Below, in pieces: positions 23,279-24,925 of a DNA stretch of 24,925 bases. Both the position numbers and the translations under genes were made by a program. The first letter of the stretch is position 1; each line of letters starts with the position of its first letter. The stretch comes from Euryarchaeota archaeon UBA251 (GTDB taxonomy: Archaea > Thermoplasmatota > Poseidoniia > Poseidoniales > Thalassarchaeaceae): NCBI GenBank assembly GCA_002497905.1, contig DAFJ01000018.1:1-24925 (forward strand), read 5' to 3'. The notes beneath the pieces were generated by a model. That model searched no databases. It was not told the DNA's origin and worked only from the letters and a program-made list of their open reading frames with translations.

Positions 23279-24153
23279 GCTCGCCAACCGGAGTGCCTGA
23301 TGGGCTCCTCTCCGCGAAGTATACGGCTGCGTTGGTCAATGATTTGTGCACAAACCGCGATTGCAATCTCCTCTGGAGTTTGTGCGTTTACATCGATACC
23401 GATTGGGCAGATAACAGCATCAAGTGATGTATCAGATATACCCGCATTTTGAGCAGCTTGCGTGAACGATCTCCATTTCGCATGGCTTCCAATCGTTCCG
23501 AGTATGAATGATCCATTAATCGTGCCAGATTCACGCCCAGATAGAAGGCCTAGGAGTAGGTCCTGATCAATGGACCAATCATGCCCCATAATGAGAATGT
23601 GGCTGAACCTACTGAGCTTCTCGCCGCTTTCATGATGTAGGAAATCTTCAGGCATAGCGTGAATCCTTTCGACAGCATTCGGATGCATGTTTTCGTCAAC
23701 AAATTCAGCACGAGCATCCATGACCGAGATTTTCCAATCAAGTACTTCTGCCATTTTTCCTATTGCGATAGCACAATGCCCTCCACCTGCAAGGAGGATA
23801 TGAGGAGGTGCATCCAGTACTTCGCTGACGATGGTCACGATGCCACCACAAAGACTGTTCAATGCAGTCATATCGGATTCCCTTTCTGTCCTTTCTCGAG
23901 CTTCTTTTCTTAGTTGAAATCGTTCAATTCCAGGAATTATTTCGCCTTTTAGGACGCCTTGTAGGTGTTCGATAACCATCATCTCTAGACCTGCGCCGCC
24001 TACCGTGCCGCATTGCTCACCATTCAATGAGATCGCAATTTTGGCACCGACCTTACCTGGAACTGAACCCTGAGATTCAACTACGCTTGCTATCGCCACA
24101 CGATTACCTGCATCTAACTGGCTGAGTGCCCAGGCCAGTGTCGATGCAGTCAT
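23266..24153 (-). CDS. xdhC: XdhC/CoxI family molybdenum hydroxylase maturation factor
   Basis: 295 residues. XdhC-type proteins bind molybdenum cofactor, help sulfurate it and deliver it to xanthine dehydrogenase-family enzymes; the hydroxylase operon some 4 kb away is the obvious client. The N-terminal XdhC_CoxI domain shows VESQGSVPGKVGAKI, GEQCGTVGGAGLE and NSLCGGIVTIVSEV. The C-terminal Rossmann domain starts with HILLAGGGHCAIAIG near residue 118-132. It continues with IMGHDWSIDQDLL and FILGTIGSHAKWRSF, and ends with the typical PIGIDVNAQTPEEIAIAVCAQII. The start ATG 24153 is the first residue of the family pattern. It is transcribed away from the metal exporter gene, with 88 bases between them that contain a perfect palindrome. 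Confidence 0.92.
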   Translation of the reverse strand: MTASTLAWALSQLDAGNRVAIASVVESQGSVPGKVGAKIAISLNGEQCGTVGGAGLEMMVIEHLQGVLKGEIIPGIERFQLRKEARERTERESDMTALNSLCGGIVTIVSEVLDAPPHILLAGGGHCAIAIGKMAEVLDWKISVMDARAEFVDENMHPNAVERIHAMPEDFLHHESGEKLSRFSHILIMGHDWSIDQDLLLGLLSGRESGTINGSFILGTIGSHAKWRSFTQAAQNAGISDTSLDAVICPIGIDVNAQTPEEIAIAVCAQIIDQRSRILRGEEPIRHSGWRAHSS

Positions 24154-24194
24154 GGCATGGGCATTGGGTGATTTGGTTTGAGTTTGAGGGCAAA

Positions 24195-24210
24195 GTTAGC
24201 CTTGGCTAAC
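24195..24210. promoter_or_regulatory. Perfect 7-2-7 palindrome between xdhC and the metal exporter, likely operator
   Basis: GTTAGCC-TT-GGCTAAC is an exact inverted repeat in the 88-base divergent gap. It lies 31 bases before the exporter ATG (24242) and 41 bases before the xdhC start (24153), where it would overlap promoter elements of one or both genes. The TTAGCC/GGCTAA arms resemble operators of DtxR/MntR-type metal-dependent repressors, which carry TTAGG/CCTAA-like half-sites. The neighbouring heavy-metal/manganese exporter makes a metal regulator plausible. No regulator gene is in the window; the assignment is inference from symmetry and position. Confidence 0.55.
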
Positions 24211-24241
24211 ATTCATGTTTCGACGATAATTAACGGAACAC

Positions 24242-24925
24242 ATGGTGACCTCATCGGAGATCATCGACCTGCTTCTCCTCTCGATGCGAGATGCATTCCT
24301 TGCCGTCACTGTCTTCGTTGCGGCGATGGTATTGTTGTTCAGTTGGTTACAATACGCTACTGCGGGTCGTTTCGTTGACTGGATCCGTTCAAAGCGTAGA
24401 CTCCAACCTGTAATTGGTGCAATTATGGGAATTACTCCTGGGTGTGGGGGCGCTATTGTAATGATGCCTCTGTATGCACGAGGATACGTCACTTATGGTA
24501 CAGTCATCTCTACGCTCATAGCTACGCTTGGTGATTCTGCCTTCGTCTTGATAGGGGGTGCGATTGCTAATCCTTCACTAATTGGTCCTATAGTTCTGGT
24601 CCACGTAATCTCGCTTGTTGTTGGCATAATCTGGGGTCTTGGCGTTGATGCTGTTGGGATTACACCCTCCTCTCCATTGGGGCGATTCGGTTCCCAATCC
24701 ATTGAATCGTCTGTGCCTGAGAATGATACTCTCGAGGATTTCGATGTTAGAGATGATTTACCACGTGAAGAGCCAGAGGGATTTGCGTACAAGGTCGTTC
24801 ATCAGGGTTATCTCGCTTGGTGGGCTATTACTGGAATCGGCCTTATTTTCGCTATCTTACTACTTGTATGGGGTTCTACGGGAGGCGGCCCAGATCTTGA
24901 TCTTGAGGATGGGAGTATGAACCTT
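24242..24925 (+). CDS. Putative heavy-metal/manganese exporter, ArsP_2 (DUF2899) type, 3' end missing
   Basis: From ATG 24242 (MVTSSEIIDLLLLS) the frame is open for 228 codons to the last base of the window, so the C-terminal part is missing. An in-frame stop at 24227-24229 fixes ATG 24242 as the first possible start. A helix near residues 15-35 is followed by the family's core: MGITPGCGGAIVMMPLYARG near 64-83, then GTVISTLIATLGDSAFVLIGG. The pattern PxCG...PLYARGxVTxGTxI...xxDxAFVL matches the putative 10-helix metal/manganese exporter family (PF11449). A polar linker follows, rich in Asp, Glu and Ser (about 145-182), and then another helix near 196-216. The role in metal export is a family prediction, not proven; the divergent palindrome supports metal control. 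Confidence 0.72.
   Translation, partial: MVTSSEIIDLLLLSMRDAFLAVTVFVAAMVLLFSWLQYATAGRFVDWIRSKRRLQPVIGAIMGITPGCGGAIVMMPLYARGYVTYGTVISTLIATLGDSAFVLIGGAIANPSLIGPIVLVHVISLVVGIIWGLGVDAVGITPSSPLGRFGSQSIESSVPENDTLEDFDVRDDLPREEPEGFAYKVVHQGYLAWWAITGIGLIFAILLLVWGSTGGGPDLDLEDGSMNL

Overview
The window reads as a gene-dense piece of an archaeal chromosome. The archaeal call rests on a shikimate-pathway operon of the archaeal type: an aldolase-like aminodideoxyheptulosonate (ADTH) synthase, a type II 3-dehydroquinate synthase and a GHMP-type shikimate kinase, in place of the bacterial AroG/AroB/AroK enzymes. TATA-like boxes upstream of several operons and Shine-Dalgarno motifs of the GAGGTG type fit this. 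GC is close to 50% and intergenic space is very small. From memory, the gene mix resembles marine Thermoplasmatota (Poseidoniales/Marine Group II or III), but the lineage is inference. I saw no rRNA, tRNA, CRISPR array, transposase or integrase, and no gene-free stretch over 300 bases.

Layout. (1) 2-436: 3' part of a small multidrug-export-family membrane protein, cut by the left edge. (2) 3619-440, minus: two-gene MacB/LolCDE-type ABC exporter (ATPase, then an 816-residue double-FtsX permease). (3) 3734-8812, plus: five-gene aromatic amino acid operon in the order ADTH synthase, 3-dehydroquinate synthase II, GHMP shikimate kinase, chorismate synthase, aspartate kinase. The kinase makes metabolic sense because L-aspartate semialdehyde is a substrate of ADTH synthase. 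(4) 13867-8818, minus: DUF4350 protein, MoxR AAA+ ATPase with a Pro/Ala-rich head, DUF58 protein and a six-helix membrane protein, a typical MoxR-DUF58 envelope or complex-assembly cassette. (5) 19317-13976, minus: a three-subunit molybdenum hydroxylase (2x[2Fe-2S], Moco, and FAD subunits), followed after 5 bases by a secreted, C-terminally anchored protein. (6) 19514-23278, plus: a 1254-residue polytopic membrane protein with an acidic linker and a small soluble C-terminal domain. (7) 24153-23266, minus: XdhC/CoxI-type maturation factor. (8) 24242 to the right edge, plus: an incomplete putative heavy-metal/manganese exporter of the ArsP_2/DUF2899 type. It is divergent from xdhC, with a perfect 7-2-7 palindrome between them.

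The most interesting part is the molybdenum hydroxylase. Its FAD subunit carries the cysteine-rich insert typical of 4-hydroxybenzoyl-CoA reductase beta subunits, which hold an extra [4Fe-4S] cluster. The catalytic subunit looks like the same branch rather than CO dehydrogenase or ordinary xanthine dehydrogenase. With the XdhC maturation factor nearby, this is a plausible complete enzyme with an unknown aromatic or heterocyclic substrate.
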